A stretch of 64,000 nucleotides of DNA, taken from NCBI RefSeq assembly GCF_963678975.1, contig NC_089274.1, forward strand, positions 7,428,001 to 7,492,000, in the 5' to 3' direction. The notes under the pieces were generated by a model. It had not been told where the DNA came from. It saw only the letters and a list, made by a program, of their open reading frames with translations, and ran no database searches. Position numbers and translations under genes: made by a program. The first letter of the stretch is position 1; the number at the start of each line of letters is the position of its first letter. The DNA is from Dysidea avara (taxonomy: Eukaryota > Porifera > Demospongiae > Dictyoceratida > Dysideidae). Positions 10,788 to 23,145 of this stretch are shown piece by piece.

Positions 10788-13700
10788 ATGTCTCAGATAG
10801 TCCAGTTGTCGTTCCTCTCTGAAAAGGAGGAAGAAGCGATCCTTTCCGTGATCGAAGAAGATCTCAAGCTTCAGAAGGAAGAAGAAAGGCGTATCCAGTA
10901 TGCATGTGTTGGATTACCTTGTAGCTAGTAGATATACATCATGTATATTCTGCCTGTAGGAAACTACGTGATGATATTATCGCAAGCCTCACGCTGAAGT
11001 GCAGGAGAAGCCACGCTAGGACAATCTGCGCTTGCTGTGGTGTCCTGTTTGGCTGGATATTCGACTCCGGGAAGATGTGCCCAACCTGCTCCCAGTGGAT
11101 ATGCAAACGTGACCAGATCCATCGCTCGGACAATAATCAGTGGATTTGTAAACTTTGCAACGTCCGAATGTAAGTCATGCAGTGTGACATGCGCATGCGT
11201 CCTGGCCGGCACTAGGCTAGCATATATAGGGAGTGGAAACGGGGGAGGGGAGAAATTAATATTTGTACAGAGAAAAAATATATAATCAAATCAAATCAGA
11301 GGTCTTGAGGTTGCTTGATAATACTATAGAATAGGTCCAGTCATGGATTTTTTCTCCTTTCTGCAACTTTTCAAACTCCTTAAGTAGCTAATGTACATGT
11401 CTTAGTGTCTAATGTCTTTGAGCAGGCTGTAGGACCAAGTGTCCTACAGACCTTCAGCACTTGTGCTGTAAAGCTTTAATAAATTTTTTAATAAAAAAAT
11501 TATCCGTTTATTCCCCAATAGAACCCTGGCACAAAATAACAACTCGTGTTTAAACTTGGGATTGCTCCTTCGTCCGAGCTCCAATGAAGATGAAAATCGC
11601 TGTGGAGTTTGTCCACACGTTGATCATGAAAATCTTAGTTTTAGGCCAATGAAACTTGATTACCAGTTTCTCGCTCAGATTTTTGAAAATTTGATGCGGG
11701 CGGGCGGTTATTATTCATTATTCATTATTTTTCCAAAAGCACAACACACATCCAAACATGAAGATTTCTGCCAAAAAACAGTGAGATCTACACTGATTAC
11801 TCTTGTATTAAATAGCTAAAGTATGTTACTAATCTATAACAAGTGATTTTTCCATTAGAGTATAACTGATTGCTCTATTAGAGTAAAAGTGACTGTTCTA
11901 TTAGAGTATTTCGATCTGAAATACCAATAATGAAATTCCATGCGGGTGTATCAAAAACATGCGGGCGATGACGCGAAACTGCTAATCAAGTTTCATTGGC
12001 CTTATCGTGCGCGTTACATATAAGTAAGTTTTGTGTTGTTTTGTAATCTTTTCAAGCCATGCAATGTATGTGACTTTTAAAAACGTACTGTCGGGTGGAA
12101 GGTAGTCACTGGTGCTCCTGCTGGTGCTTACTTTAAAGTGCGTAGTTATTTCGCTCGGGTTAGCAGCTCCAGAGTAATTTTCTGATGGCTGTGTCATCAG
12201 CTCAAAAATATAAACCACTTCAAAGTCTGCATAACAATGCCATAATTGAAACCACAACTCCACCTTAAGTATTGTTGCATCATTGTGGCACCTCCACTGT
12301 AGTTGATTACCTTTATAAGTTGTTAACTTGGTGTTTTTACTTACTTGAGATAGCCACTCACCTATATAGTAGGTGAAACATATTTGCTCACCACAAAGCA
12401 TACAAAGATCGCTGAGATCCGATTCGGATCTCAGCGATCTTTGTATGCTTTGTGGTGAGGCGATATGATCTGAAGTTATTCTCATTACATGTACAAACTT
12501 GCAGCTAAAAGCAACTGCAGTTTCAAGATAGTCCAGATTGCTAGATGGCTTCCTGATTCAATTGTGCCATATTTCCCTTTAAAATGTATGGGGAGCCCCG
12601 GAGAAAAAAAATGTACCTTTTTTCAATTTTTAAGCACTGCATGCCAAAGTAGCTAATTTCAACCCAACAAACTATATATTTCTGAGATCGGCAATCAATA
12701 CTCTATCTATTGAGTACATAAAAAACCCATTTTTCCTAAAATTTAACAATCGGGCTGGAATACCTAATACTATGGCACGATCGTTTTACGCATGCAACCG
12801 ATGTAGCCAATGGACCTTATCCGCAATGACATCATAATTGACAAAATGGCCGTGTTTAGTGTGAGCACTTCGTACATAATCACTAAATGAGCTTTGTTTG
12901 CGGATTTCACGACATGCAACTATTGGATGATAAAGGTAAAAAGCTAGTTAGCGTGATGTGGCAATGCGAAATAGTCCCACCAGACGAAACCAGACTTAAG
13001 CGTTATTTAAGTCAAAAGAACTAGACTGAAGGAGCAGGGCTATTTAATGTGAAACCTCTTTATGGAAAGTACTTCAAACAGACTTGTGCAGCGCTGCATG
13101 CACATGTACCCCTCAAGTTGTAAAGCTGGGCTAAAAAAAATCCGCATGGTCTTTGATGTGTAGTTTCACCGGCTATAATTATATATAAACTATATGTGAC
13201 CAGATTTTACAGAACCGATCCAAATCGCACATCAGGCAAAATCAAACTAACACCACCAGTGGATAGCTACACTATCGTACTACAAGTTTTGACCCTCAGC
13301 ATTACTCAAACTACACGAGGCTGGTTTTTACACATGTCTTTTCTGGGTGGTGTGTAGTGCTCAAATGGCGGTTTCAGGCCTTGTGAAGGACCTGGCTTGG
13401 CAAGAGTCAGTGGTTTACTGGTGGACAGCCTTATAATGTTGGCTAGACGTGTTCTCTGTTGATTTTGCTACATATCAGCCACTAAGGGGCCAGCACAGCC
13501 CTGTAATCTCGTGTCTGGACTCCAATCGTGGTCTGCCTCCATTTTGAGGTCTATCTCTTGCCCTCCCCGCCACCCCCCCAGCCTCCACCCCCCCAGCCTC
13601 CACCCCCCCAGCCTCCACCCCCCCAGCCTCCACCCCCCCAGCCTCCACCCCTTTGTGAGCACTCGTGATACTACTTCGCTCGTCCAACTGCTCAGATTTT

Positions 13701-16700
13701 CTATCTTATTTGGCGGGAAACTGTACAAGCAGCTACAAGTACTGGAAGTGGCTTGAAAGGTAACAGATTGATGCATCTTTTGTGTAAATTTCGTACGCGT
13801 ACTTGCTATCCTTGAAGAGTTATGCTGGCTTCAATTCATTAAAACCGTTTATCTCAGAACTTCTAATGTGCGATTTGGATCGTTTTTCCAAAATTAGTAT
13901 AATTTATATAAGTTTTATGTAATAGTAAGCTATATAATGTCCTAAACTATGCAATATATTGTGCTATTGTGTATAATTATACGTCATTTATAGGGAGTTG
14001 CACATCAATGAGAAGATGTTGGATGTCTCCCTTGATCCATTTAGTATGTTGTGTGTGTCCTTCAATACAAGAGATGGTGAAATGGAACAACAATTTCACT
14101 GCAAACAACAAAACTACCTACTACAAAAAGAAGAAACAGGACAGGACTACCAGAACCCAGAAATGTTTCAACAATTGGAAACAACAGGCAAGGAAAGTGA
14201 AGAAAAAAGAAAAGACAATGGTGATACTGCAAACTTTGTAGCTTTTTTCAACAGTAATACACAAGAGACTTGTCAACAAAATTGTCAGCATAGTCAAAAG
14301 AAAGAAGGAGCAGAGCAACAACAACAGCAACAACAAATGCAACCTGTAACATGTACATATTCACAATCACCCAAGAAGTTGACATTCAAAGAAAAACCCA
14401 ACATAAAAATCATTACACAATCTTTCTTAGCTATTATGAATCCAGTTGACACCCTAGATGATGATAATGATCATGTAAGCTTGCAATTTTGTGTTATATG
14501 TGACCATGAGTAATGGGAAACTGAACTACCATGTAATCTGAGTACGATTATTCTGATTCTTGTTTTAGTTGTCACACACTGAATGTGCTGGGAGTTAGAG
14601 CACAAATGAGAGCTAGAGATATAGCTAAACTAGGAGCTTGAGATAGTGTGTTTAAGGTTCCACTTATATATAGTTTAAGAATTTCAGTGACCTGAGATAA
14701 GTGGGAGCTTCAGACCACATGCATGTGATTCACATTTAGCATCATAAAATTTTCATCTTGTGCACATAAATACATTGTTCCAGGGTGTTACTGAGATTAC
14801 TACAGACAATGAGGACTCAAGTAGTAGTTCTGAGGATTATAGTGAGACCAGTGATGATGATGATCAAGAGAAGAACACTTCTAATCAACCTAAACCAATC
14901 CTGGTATACCCCAGTAGCAACCATGATGGAGGAGAAACTATCAATCTTATGTTTCCTCAAGAATGTGAAATTAAAGCTTCATTTGAATTGGATGATGATG
15001 ATTTCAGAGCTTTAACTAAGCAAAACACCTTGAGGAATCGTGTGAATGTGACTTCTTCATTGAGAAGCTTAACTGTAAGAGTTTTTTGAGTACAATGTTG
15101 GTAACAAACAAGCGTATTGTGTTTCAAATTCACAGACCATATATAGTCTTAGTCTGCCTGCATGATGACAAAAAGTGTTTAGTAAGTATACTCACTGATG
15201 GAGTACACACAGATGTACACATAACTAATACACATCATACACTAACCAATCACAATATACTATCTTTGATGCTTTGTCATATAGAGGCATGATACCAGTC
15301 GGTTAACAGATTGTGGACAGTTAAAGGTGTCACTACAGTTCAACATTACCAATGACAAAAAACAGATGGGAGATCTTGTGGTCACTATTATTGGTGGTCA
15401 TAATCTGCTGCAAACTGAATCGACCTGTAACCCTGTAGTGAAATGGTAAGTGGTTTACTGACTAGTATAGTGAGTAGTAAATGGCTAGAGTAATGAGTAA
15501 TACAATACATGATTAAAATTCCTAATCTTCCTGCTGTAGTCATCTTCTACCAGACCACAAAAAGAAGTTCAAGACCAAAGTGTTGAAGGATAGTAGTGAT
15601 CCAGAATGGAATGAACAATTTGTGTTTGACCACCTAAAGCTGGAAGACCTTAGTAAAAATAGAGTGATTGAACTGACAGTGTGGAATTCAACAAACACCA
15701 AACACTATTATTTCATTGGTGGTCTAAGGTTGGGACCACCTCCCAATCACAAAAAGCAGTTAAGTTACATGGATAGTTCAGAAAATGAGTTATCACATTG
15801 GATGAGTGTTGTCAACACCCCCGGTCAATGTGTGGAACAATTACACATACTGAGACACAGCATGGATCCACTACCCATGGGAGTGACATCACAACAGGAA
15901 GTGACAGTACAAAACTCTTTCAAGACTGTTACTAAGACTCCTCCTAGTGGTGGATCTGATTCTGATAACACCAGTATGGTGGTGTACAGCAGCAGACAAC
16001 TGGTAAGTTGTCGTTCTATATAATATATCATTACTACATGTGCAGCAAATCACAACTGTAGTACCTGCCTAGGCACTAATCAAAACAAATGTACCAGAGT
16101 ATGCATGCTACAAATGTGCAGCAATCATACCACCAAAACTTTGACTACTGACAAGTTTGATGCATCAAAGTTAGACTTATGTACTGGATTTTCTTGAATT
16201 GCGTATCAGAGGTTGTGAAATAAAAATAAATAAAATAGTTTTTAGATTTCAGGTTATTATTATAATTTGCCAAGGGAAGAGCATATACACATATGGAATT
16301 GCTACCCTTCAGATCATTTCCTGTCACAGTAGCTACCTGTAGAGTTTACTAACAAATAAGATAGAAATTTTGAGGAGTTTATTAACATTATGAGTGTTTA
16401 CGGCTCATGCTGGAGTGGAATGTGGTTGGGTGAGCAACAGATGGACTTAGAGATGACTAATTACAGGCTCCTTAATGGCTGGAAAGCAGTAGAATCAACA
16501 TAGAAAAGGTTCACCCAGTTGTTCAAGGCCATCCACTTGTGTACCACTGCTTCCTGAGGTCCATACCAGGCCAATACAATACCCAAGATAGGTGGTCCCC
16601 AAAAACCAGCTACTGCAGCCTCATGTAGTTTGAGAGGAATTCTAAGGCTTAGCTTCTAGGCAACCCACTGGTAGCATTAGTTGGATTACTCCTGCCATGC

Positions 16701-17864
16701 AATTTGAAATGGCTTCATAAAATGTCAGGTCATAAAGTAAAAGTTTAATGGTATAATATTCTAATATATCACACAACAATCAGTTTATGTTCAATTACAC
16801 CATGTACGCCTGTATAACTGATACACACCTACCAACGTATCGTTAGTGCATGGTGTTTGTATTATGTACTATCGTACTGTTGTTACAGGTTGATACACCA
16901 GTGCACATTGGAGAATTGAGAGTGATGTTACAATTTGTACCTGAAATAGCTGACAAGTCAGGGAAGCTCAAAGTTTGGATCAGGCAGGCTAGCAGGTTAA
17001 AGACACGTTATGATAATGGATCATTTGTAGTCTGGTTAGTAATAATTGTTTGTTCCCATGTTATGATAGTAGTCTATAACTAGAATTGAAGTATTCATTC
17101 TTTCATTATGTTGTGACTTGTATATATTATAATCAGGGGACATATCGGCCAGGGGAGGGCTATACCCAGTCCAAGCTAGGTATAAGTGATCAGGGAGAAA
17201 AGTTGTACGCTCAATTACAGCTACAATATTAAAATGTAGTCAGTGATCAGTATTATTATAATATATTAATGTGCCAATTTTTAAGATAGACACAGTTTGC
17301 AATTTGTACAGTACCACACATGCACGTATGCCGCTGCTCAAAGAACTGTAGCTATGGAAGTGGAAAAGGAAATATTTGTCCCGTGTATATGTGGGATCCA
17401 TCATTGCATGAGTACCTGGAAAGGATTTCACAAAGTAAACACACAAAATATTCCCCTTAAAAGTAGCTAGTTATATCCTGCATCACCGTGTGCATATTAT
17501 GTATTGTTCTCTTTACAGCACTCTACTGCCTAAGGGAAAACACCAGAAGTTAAAGTCACCATTAGTTATTCATAATGATGAGAACTCACTTTACAATGCC
17601 AAGTTCCAGTTTGACGAAGTGACGGAAGTGAAGTTATCATATGATAGAGTGCTAGAGATCTCTATATGGGAACCACATCATAACACTAATGAATTTGTAG
17701 GTGGCGTTAGACTTGGACCCAAACCACATGCTGGTAATAAGAATAAGTGGATGGATAGTGTTGGGAATGAAGTTAGCCAATGGGAGATGATGATGACTCG
17801 TCCCAAAGAATGGATTGATGAATGGCATCCACTGCGATTAGTGAATAAACCGCAAAAAGTTTAA
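10788..17864 (+). CDS. Synaptotagmin-like protein, Slp/SYTL family (gene A)
   Basis: The coding exons are 10788-10897, 10960-11169, 13994-14474, 14784-15074, 15285-15445, 15540-16002, 16889-17034 and 17519-17864. They total 2208 nt (735 residues), and every junction is GT-AG with matching phase. Residues 1-37 are a charged helix (FLSEKEEEAILSVIEEDLKL), followed by a FYVE-related zinc finger with C60, C63, C77, C80, C85, C100 and C103. Together these form the Slp homology/Rab-binding domain that recruits Rab27/Rab8-type GTPases on secretory vesicles. Residues 108-364 are a low-complexity linker (poly-Gln, Ser/Asp-rich). Two C2 domains follow, at about 372-523 and 573-728. Both carry a C2B-type GG-x-RLG loop and an MDS-x-x-x-E-x-x-x-W stretch, and both lack the usual Ca2+-binding aspartates. 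Expected role: Ca2+-independent tethering of Rab vesicles to the plasma membrane. Rabphilin or synaptotagmin are less likely because of the C2B signature. Start chosen because gene B conserves it exactly. Confidence 0.85.
11982..12485 (-). other. 167-codon open frame of unknown nature inside intron 2 of gene A
   Basis: An ATG-started frame of 167 codons runs on the strand opposite to gene A. It spans the perfect 73-bp palindrome near its 5' end and terminates in RTIRPMKLD. The plus-strand frame at 11556-11819 contains the related peptide FRPMKLD, because the underlying DNA is an inverted repeat. I recognise no domain. It is long for chance in such AT-rich DNA, but its dependence on repeat sequence suggests a transposon-derived or fortuitous frame. 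Confidence 0.2.
12387..12459. repeat. Perfect 73-bp palindrome (36-bp arms, 1-base centre)
   Basis: The sequence from CTCACCACAAAGCATAC to GTATGCTTTGTGGTGAG is an exact inverted repeat around a single T at 12423. A transcript from either strand would fold into a fully paired hairpin. Confidence 0.95.
13565..13650. repeat. 15-bp C-rich minisatellite
   Basis: About five head-to-tail copies of AGCCTCCACCCCCCC lie just upstream of exon 3 of gene A. Opposite-strand translation gives a repetitive RLGGW peptide, which is an artefact of the repeat. The corresponding place in gene B lacks it. Confidence 0.9.
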
Positions 17865-18779
17865 AATTTATAAAAGATATTTTATATACGTACAAGATAT
17901 AAATACAACATTACTCTGCCATAATTTATTTTCTAAATTGTACTTATGTATGTGTATATGTCTGCATGTTGTCACATTGTGCTACAGAAACAGATTAAAA
18001 GTGTTTTAGTAAATTTGTAAGGTGTTATTTAGGACTGAACAATTATAATATATTTTTATTTGAATACCAAGACACACGGTATGTAGTGTGGCCCAAGAAA
18101 CTGGCACGCCCGCCACACTGTGCATATATTGATATATAGGAAGAAAGAAATGTGATGTTCACTGTAGCTCCATGATCTCTTAATATATTTGCTGTATATA
18201 GACATGCCTGCCAGGTAGGGGAATCCACATACCAAATTTGAACAAATTTGCCCAAGCTATTTCCAAGATACAAGTGGCCAAAGTTTTGGCTTGTCGTCAT
18301 AATTAATTTTTTCTTCTACTTTTTCTCACACTTTTCAAAATCCACCATAAAACACAAATGTGTACTCTAACCAAGTTGAAGTTTAGCACACTTAAAAGAG
18401 CTATTAAAGAAAATCTCAGTACCGATTTTGGTGAAAGTTCAATTGAGATTCACGGAGTTATGACCAATTACTCATGTAAAATAGTATCAAACTTCAGTCA
18501 CACCTACAGGGTAAACTGCTTTGAGTAATCAGTTGAAAATTGGTCTGTAGTTAGAGTAACCATTGTGGGAGTGCCTTTTGAGGTAAAGACTATGGAGATA
18601 CAATGCAAATACCAATAGTGTGTAACAATCGCACAATCAAGTTTAGCTAATAAAGAACACTTAAGTGCCACACACCACTTATAAGAATGAGCTGAAAATT
18701 GGTGCATAGGTGGAATAATCATTGTAGAATAGCTTTAGAATAAAACCGATGAAAAACTTCAATACTTATCCAAAAAAGA

Positions 18780-19175
18780 GCTCACTTTACAAAAGTCTCA
18801 TAAGTAGAATATGCATGTACTATCTGGGCACCACACTGTGTAAGAATGACAAACAACTTATTGAACTGAACAGAGGAGAGCAGCTAGATTTTCTGTTAAC
18901 TTTTATTCAAAAAACCAGAGAGTTACAAGTATGTTACAGCAACTTCATTGGTACACCTTATATGACAGAAGAAACCAGCTAAAAGTGATGATGATGTACA
19001 AAATAATTCATGGACTTGTCTATATCCAGCAAAACTTGCCCCTAACATACTCCAACCCTAACAACAACTACATCTCCCAAGGCCATCCCTATAAGTTCAT
19101 CCAGCCAGCCACCAAGGTTGATTGTTGCAAATACTTATTTTCCCAGCAATGATTGGTACGTGGAACAAACCACCA
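18780..19175 (+). mobile_element. LINE polymerase C-terminal fragment downstream of gene A
   Basis: Broken plus-strand frames read RR-x-x-LKVMMMYKIIHGLVYI near 18965-19025, preceded by a stretch resembling AARFLLT. This matches the region between the reverse-transcriptase thumb and the C-terminus of CR1/RTE-like LINEs (pattern RR-x-x-x-K-x-x-x-MYKI). Frameshifts separate the pieces. The duplicate unit has a different LINE tail at about 47530-47765. Confidence 0.55.
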
Positions 19176-19329
19176 ATATCAGTAGTTAGGACAAAATCTT
19201 CAAGGACAATCTTATCTCTAATTAATTGTACAGTGAGTTCTATACAAATATGATAATTATAACCACTGAGTTTCATACTGCAAAAACCACATATGCTCAA
19301 TCGAGATACTCCAATAGTGCAGTCACCCT

Positions 19330-19800
19330 GTTAGAAGAACATTCATGTAAGTAGCAAGCCATCCTGTAGAGAGTTCAGCATACAAAATGTCACCCTGTAG
19401 AGAGTTCAACTACATTACCATGTAGAGAGTTCAGCTTTAAACAAACCACCCTGTAGAGAGTTCGAATACATGACAAGTTAAACTACAGAGCTCAGGCTAT
19501 GCTATATAGAGTTCAGCCATAAAATGTCACCATGTAGATAGTTCAGCTAAAAAAATTCACCGTGTCAAATTACAGGTCACCTCATAGAGAGATCAGCTAC
19601 AATCAAGTCACTGCATAGTGAGTTCAGCTACAAACAAGTCACCCTGTAGAGAGATCAGCTATGTATATACAATCAAGTCACCATGTAGAGAGTTCAGCTA
19701 CAATCAAGTCACCATGTAGCAAGTTTAGCCACAAATAAGTCCCCTGCAAAGAGTTCAGCTACATTACAATTCACCCTGTAGAGAGTTGAAAAACAATAAA
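19330..19800. repeat. Degenerate CTGTAGAGAGTTCAGCTACA minisatellite array (unit 1)
   Basis: More than ten imperfect units of about 30-40 bp share a core like CCCTGTAGAGAGTTCAGCTA and are separated by variable CAAGTCAC-type spacers. The paralogous array in unit 2 is at 48010-48510. The reverse-complement form makes up the large array at 32060-33215. Confidence 0.85.
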
Positions 19801-19929
19801 TTATTAATTATGTATGTATATGTACATACAAAAAAGTTTTAAAATTACACATTTAGTCAAATGCACATCTTTATAAAAAAATACATATATAAATAGGGAA
19901 GCTTAAAGCTGGCCTCCGGTGTATGCTAT

Positions 19930-20150
19930 TACACAAGAAGTGATATCCAAACAGCCAAACCGTGGTGTGGCACCCAGGTGAAAAAATATGTGAAATCAAA
20001 GGTGGTGGCTAAGAAATGGCTAAAATGATGGTAATGCCTTTCATCATTACAACCATTTCTTGACCGTCACAATTGATTTCACATTATTTTTCACCCTGGC
20101 TTTTAAAGCTTGGCTGTTTTGGTTTAGATATTGTTTTCACTGAGCATTTT
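19930..20150. mobile_element. Short TIR element (MITE) with AACAGCCAAGC ends, unit 1
   Basis: The left end contains AGTGATATCCAAACAGCCAA and the right end contains CTTGGCTGTTTTGGTTTAGATAT, giving imperfect terminal inverted repeats about 200 bp apart. Its orthologue in unit 2 is at 48640-48850. A separate member with better-preserved ends is at 31165-31372. It is non-coding. The superfamily is not resolved. Confidence 0.6.
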
Positions 20151-22428
20151 AGAACACTAGTAGAAATTCATTACGGACTTGTGTGTACATGCATGACTGT
20201 TAGCTGCAATTTGTAAGTGAGGTCATTTCAGACAATCAGGAGGACTGATAGATTGGCATGGTAGAGATTGATCGATAGATTAGTTGTACAAGAATTTAAT
20301 GTTTTAAAAGTAAATGAGAAGGTAACTAAATATCCTAAAGAGCTATATATATCATTTGTATAGAAAGGGATTATGATCCATATATGTATCTGTAACTGAT
20401 GGTGTAATGAGTCAAGTATCCAAGATATGAAATCCAAACCCACAGTCATTCTACAATAGTGACTATGGGATTGTGGAGAAAGTGACATTATATGTACATT
20501 TCTTATATATAAACCATTCTCTATTTGTTCACGACTCATGTTTGTGTCAACATTGTGTAATAGTTGTACTCTGACAGTATGTGAACCTTTACATTTTCCC
20601 ATTCTGAATTAAGTGGTCCTGCACAGCAGTCCTATGACTGTTGTCATTTATAGGCTCCAGATGTCTGGTGAATAAACCTCCAGTGACAGACACAGTGTTT
20701 GGAAGTCTTTGAAACAGGCTTGCTGTGTGCCAAAACAGTTAAATATATAATTAGCTACCAATACGTATACATTAGAGAATAGTAAATCATTCTTGCCACA
20801 TAAATCATGACCCATATTAGACATCTTTACCTATAATAACGTAAAGCATGTTGCAGGGCATAAATGAATGTATGTGTATCACTAGAAACAATTAACCCAC
20901 TATATAATATAGTCAAAACCCGCCATCTAATTTCACTTTATAGTTATCTAAGTTGAGGTTTGAAGTCTCTGAGTAGCTGTAATTCACTATTGGCTTGTAG
21001 TGCACATGCAAATTCACATCACAAGTACAGCTATTCATAAACCATCTAAGCATACTGTATAAAAATACTTATACCTTGTGATTTTTGTGCCTTTTCATAG
21101 TTTTCAGTGGTTGCTATTTCACAAGCAAGGGAGTAAAGCAGAAATTAACAGCATGAAGATGGATTGATGAGGCAATGTTAGAATAATATTGGGAATATTA
21201 AAATTTTGGTATAGTAAAAATAATTAGAAAATATTCTTGAATAATTGGATGCCTTCTAAGAGTAATTGGTACAAAGTTAATTGCAGCATAATGCAAATAT
21301 CTTGTCTGAAACACTCCAAGGATATAAATTAAAATACTCTAATAGAGCAGTCATTTATACTTTAATAAAACAGTCAGATTCAGGTTCATAATCTAATATT
21401 ATTACTTTTTTATGGAGAAAGTAGACTGTACTATGTAGTGCATGAAGGTAGATGCTATGTTCTCACAATCAATGAAAATGCTTGGGTGTGATTGCTGTTG
21501 TGAATGGGGTTTATAAGCCAGTATGAATCATTATCTTTAACAAGGGAGATCATCACCTGAAGTACAATGAAAATACTTGTACAGTGTAAATACTCCCCTA
21601 TTCTTTGCAGATAGCTAGTATCATAGGCAATCTTATGATAAATTCACATCAGTTGGCAAAACATGTAGACATATATTCTAGATGTATCTTGGAGCGTACC
21701 CTTACTTGATGTTTCCCAACATTACTAGCTACTTGGTTATAATTACTGATACAGAGGTGATCTTGTGGAAAATTCTGAAATTCAAACCTCCATTTCATCT
21801 TCTAACAATAGAATTCCTTTTGTACATTCATAGCTACACTATAGTACATGGAAACTTTTTATGAGTTATCTTTTTTACAAAATGGGCTCATATTACTCTC
21901 TCACAAAACTTGGAGGCCCTGGTCCAGCACATGCAGCACAGGGATGATTATAATTGTTAGTAGTTTTGGTATTGCTACTTTGCCCCATGGCATAAATGTG
22001 CTTATGTTGTTATTTTTCATGAGAATTACGTACCATAATACGGGGAGACTCCATCAAGAGAAAAGGCCTATTAGCAAATCCACCTGGAATTCCTTTCTGG
22101 TGTCCAGCTACTAAACCAGTTATATGACTGAATCCATATACATGTGGACAGGAACTTGTTGAGAAGAACACTCAAATAAAGATCTGTACCCAGTTTTTGA
22201 AGTATGTATTTGGGATATTGATGGATGCCCATCCTGTTGGACAGTTAGTACTAGTGACATTAGTATCTTAATCCAACCACCCAATAGTTCACTGGATTAT
22301 AGGACTAATCTCCACTTATCCCATACATTTAGAATTTGGGCATAGCAAACAAAACATGTGGTTTAAACAGAACCATCAGATATTATAATAGCACACATTC
22401 ACTTTATAATTTGATAAACTTCTAACCA
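20151..22428. other. Intergenic 3' flank of gene A, no gene recognised
   Basis: This stretch aligns closely with 48851-51170 downstream of gene B. A rearranged, partial version is detectable at about 56130-56790 downstream of the broken copy. Small open frames are present but do not show family signatures or consistent splice structures. Confidence 0.5.
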
Positions 22429-23145
22429 GGGCCGCCCAGAGAAATTAAGGGGCCCAGGGCAAAGAGTTAAAGTGGGGCCCCAGAGGCAAGGAGGTTTCCA
22501 TTCTGAATCACAACTTCACCCAAGTTGTAAGTTGAAGACCAAAAAGAAAAAAAAAGGTCACGACTTGCTAACAATGACAATAGCTATCCCTCACCAGCCA
22601 TATCTCCTTATCTATAACCTTGCTACACTGCTCCTCTGAAGAATACTGTAACTGCTCTATTAGAGTATTTATATCTGACTGCTCTATTAGAGTATATCGA
22701 TCTTTCAAACAGGTATTCAAGGCAGGGGCGGATCCAGACTTTTAAAAAGGGGGGTTCCACTTTGAAATTGCAACTTCAGCCTAGCTGTATAAGTTAAAGA
22801 CCAAAAAAAAAAAAAAAAAAAAAAAAAAAAGGTCATCACCAGCTGACAATAGCTGCCACCTTACCAACTATATTTCCTTCCTTATTTATAACTAGATATA
22901 TAGCTTGCTACACTGCTCCTCAAAAGACTACTGTGACTGCTCTATTAGAGTATCTCGATTTGACTGCTCTATTAGAGTATCTCGAGTGAGAGAGGCCTTT
23001 CAAAAGGGGGTTCCATGGAACCCTTGGAACCCCCCCCTGGATCCGCGCAAGGGGCCCTTCATGGGGCCTCCTGGGGCCCCTTTCAGGCTGGGGCCCGGGG
23101 CAAAATTCCCCAGTTGCCCCCCCCCTGTGGGCGGCCCTGGATAGA
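22429..23145. mobile_element. Composite repeat bounded by AGGGCCGCCC / GGGCGGCCCT
   Basis: The left boundary carries CAGGGCCGCCCAGAG and the right boundary carries GGGCGGCCCTG, an inverted terminal pair. Inside are a second CAGGGGCGGATCCAG-type start (about 22723), a poly-A run of about 28 (22803-22830) and two pairs of the TGCTCTATTAGAGTA motif. A related element in opposite orientation is at 33220-33573. It looks like nested MITEs. No target duplication is evident. Confidence 0.55.

Larger units (their letters stand above)
11170..13993 (+). other. Intron 2 of gene A
   Basis: This 2.8-kb intron separates the zinc-finger exon from the linker exon. It holds a degenerate repeat with inverted copies of GGCCAATGAAACTTGATTA (11644 on the + strand and about 11980-12000 on the - strand), the motif TGCTCTATTAGAGTA near 11870, a perfect hairpin at 12387-12459 and a 15-bp minisatellite near 13.6 kb. 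Its last roughly 0.9 kb is shared with gene B before exon 3. I found no convincing additional exon, in particular none encoding the SGAWFF-type motif expected after the zinc finger. Confidence 0.6.
10450..22428. repeat. Segmental duplication unit 1 (carries gene A)
   Basis: From the tandem GCATACTGTAAGTG motif upstream of gene A to about 22428, the sequence aligns with 34250-51170 in the same orientation. Exons, introns and 3' flank are all conserved. Extra material in unit 2 is explained largely by transposon insertions. The right limit is where unit 1 runs into a GGGCCGCCC-ended repeat while unit 2 continues into unrelated sequence. Confidence 0.85.

Noticed and set aside
13468..13776. RLGGW-repeat and HPPSL-repeat reading frames
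   Set aside because: Products of the 15-bp minisatellite, absent from the paralogous gene B.
17865..18060. Canonical AATAAA polyadenylation signal after gene A
   Set aside because: Only AT-rich approximations (such as TATAAATAC) are visible, with no convincing signal plus downstream element.
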